A stretch of DNA of 14,672 nt, from contig CAYFSO010000080.1 in assembly GCA_964345775.1 (NCBI GenBank), forward strand, positions 1 to 14,672, given 5' to 3'. The notes beneath the pieces are model-generated. The model was not told the DNA's origin. It ran no database searches and was given only the letters and a program-made list of their open reading frames with translations. The number at the start of each line of letters is the position of its first letter. The stretch's first letter is position 1. This document shows positions 14,239 through 14,672 of this stretch, piece after piece. The DNA is from M55B154 sp964345775. Its GTDB lineage: Bacteria > Spirochaetota > UBA4802 > UB4802. The position numbers and the translations under genes were made by a program.

Positions 14239-14672
14239 GAACTTTTGCCGAATGAATACGGCTGTCAGCCCCGAAACCCGGTATTCCCTGCAGAACGGTT
14301 ATTATTTAGCAGGATATTAGAAACGGCAAGGGTGATTTCGTTCTCGTTGAACAGTTTAAAGGTTTCAAGGCTGAAGGTTGAAAAAGTAGTAAACGCACCA
14401 AGAATGCCGATAAATACAATTGAATGCAACGTATGCATATCCATGAATGGTTGTCAATACAATACACAACTGGATAGCAGCATGCATCAAGGGGGGAACA
14501 GGATTAAGAATAAAACCATAAAAATAAAATATTGTCGTAATACAATAACACGCTATATTTGTAATAACGATTACATCTTTAAAATTACTTCATTATGCAT
14601 AAAAACTATGAAAACGTAACACTATGTGTCACTAAAGTTGAATAAGAGAATACCCCTGGAAAAAAACCATGT
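14239..14672. other. Gene-poor right end of window
   Basis: These 434 bp hold only the CrcB-like fragment described separately. The remainder, about 14445-14672, is AT-rich. It has an imperfect inverted repeat near 14615-14631 and no recognisable gene, RNA or terminator. A long open frame on the plus strand here reads across the antisense of the CrcB fragment and looks non-coding. Confidence 0.55.
14265..14444 (-). pseudogene. crcB: Remnant of a CrcB/Fluc fluoride channel gene
   Basis: The minus strand from ATG 14444 encodes 59 residues. The central part, IGILGAFTTFSTFSLET (12-28), is the hallmark of CrcB/Fluc dual-topology fluoride exporters (family: GFxGGFTTFSTFSxE), which are about 125 residues long with four helices. 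Only the segment equivalent to roughly the third helix and the start of the fourth is present. An in-frame TGA (four codons upstream of the ATG) cuts it off on the left, and no GTLLVNxxG-type N-terminal half was found in the ~230 bp beyond. At the C-terminal end the frame runs into NNRSAGNTGFRG and stops. In a neighbouring frame the text VSGLTAVFI resembles the family's last helix, suggesting a frameshift. It therefore looks like a decayed gene. No fluoride riboswitch was noticed upstream. Confidence 0.75.

Noticed and set aside
14247..14262. Hairpin GCCG/CGGC after the DUF2889 gene as a terminator
   Set aside because: The stem is only 4 bp with an 8-nt loop and no T-run follows.
14245..14619. 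A 124-codon plus-strand open frame
   Set aside because: It is antisense to the CrcB fragment and continues into AT-rich DNA; the translation is low in pattern and has no ribosome site.

Overview
This window comes from a Gram-negative-type, motile bacterium of moderate GC. It holds one partial and one complete methyl-accepting chemotaxis receptor, a possible lipoprotein or secretion leader fused to a 7TMR-type sensor, and a glucosyl-3-phosphoglycerate synthase-like enzyme. A spirochaete is a reasonable guess from this mixture, but nothing here proves it. No tRNA, rRNA, CRISPR array, insertion sequence, phage gene or attachment site was recognised. The region reads as ordinary chromosome with several little-studied families.

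Layout, left to right. (1) 1-1219, minus: the N-terminal part of a chemoreceptor with a membrane-only sensor; its C terminus lies outside the window. (2) 1477-2835, plus: a compact UvrD/Rep-type helicase with all nucleotide-binding motifs but no room for a 2B subdomain, followed by a 60-residue single-helix membrane protein (2931-3113). A hairpin at 3141-3168 serves as terminator for both strands. (3) 7483 down to 3171, minus: a tight four-gene operon of thiamine pyrophosphokinase, a SAM-dependent methyltransferase, a small MTH1187/YkoF-type thiamine-binding-like protein and a 905-residue UPF0182 membrane protein. Gaps are 24 bp, a 4-bp ATGA overlap and 27 bp. (4) 7933-7598, minus: a small HMA-fold-like protein without the CxxC metal site, with its own promoter and terminator. 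(5) 8247-9206, plus: a GT81-type glucosyl-3-phosphoglycerate synthase homologue. (6) 11373-9250, minus: a second chemoreceptor, built from a jelly-roll (glycoside hydrolase 2 sugar-binding-like) domain, a 7TMR-DISM-like membrane core and a cytoplasmic signalling hairpin. (7) 13317-11641, minus: a long-chain acyl-CoA synthetase with a strong promoter, strong Shine-Dalgarno and clear terminator. (8) 13675-14238, plus: a DUF2889 protein transcribed divergently from it. (9) 14265-14444, minus: a decayed fragment of a CrcB/Fluc fluoride channel in the last, otherwise empty 430 bp.

The most interesting unit is the four-gene operon. Two of its genes point to thiamine or thiamine diphosphate, and they are translationally or closely linked to a methyltransferase and to UPF0182, a large membrane family of unknown function. 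No TPP riboswitch was seen before it; a perfect 12-bp palindrome over the predicted -10 box is the only candidate control site. The second receptor is also notable, because its sensor half resembles 7TMR-DISM receptors while its output half is a chemotaxis signalling domain.
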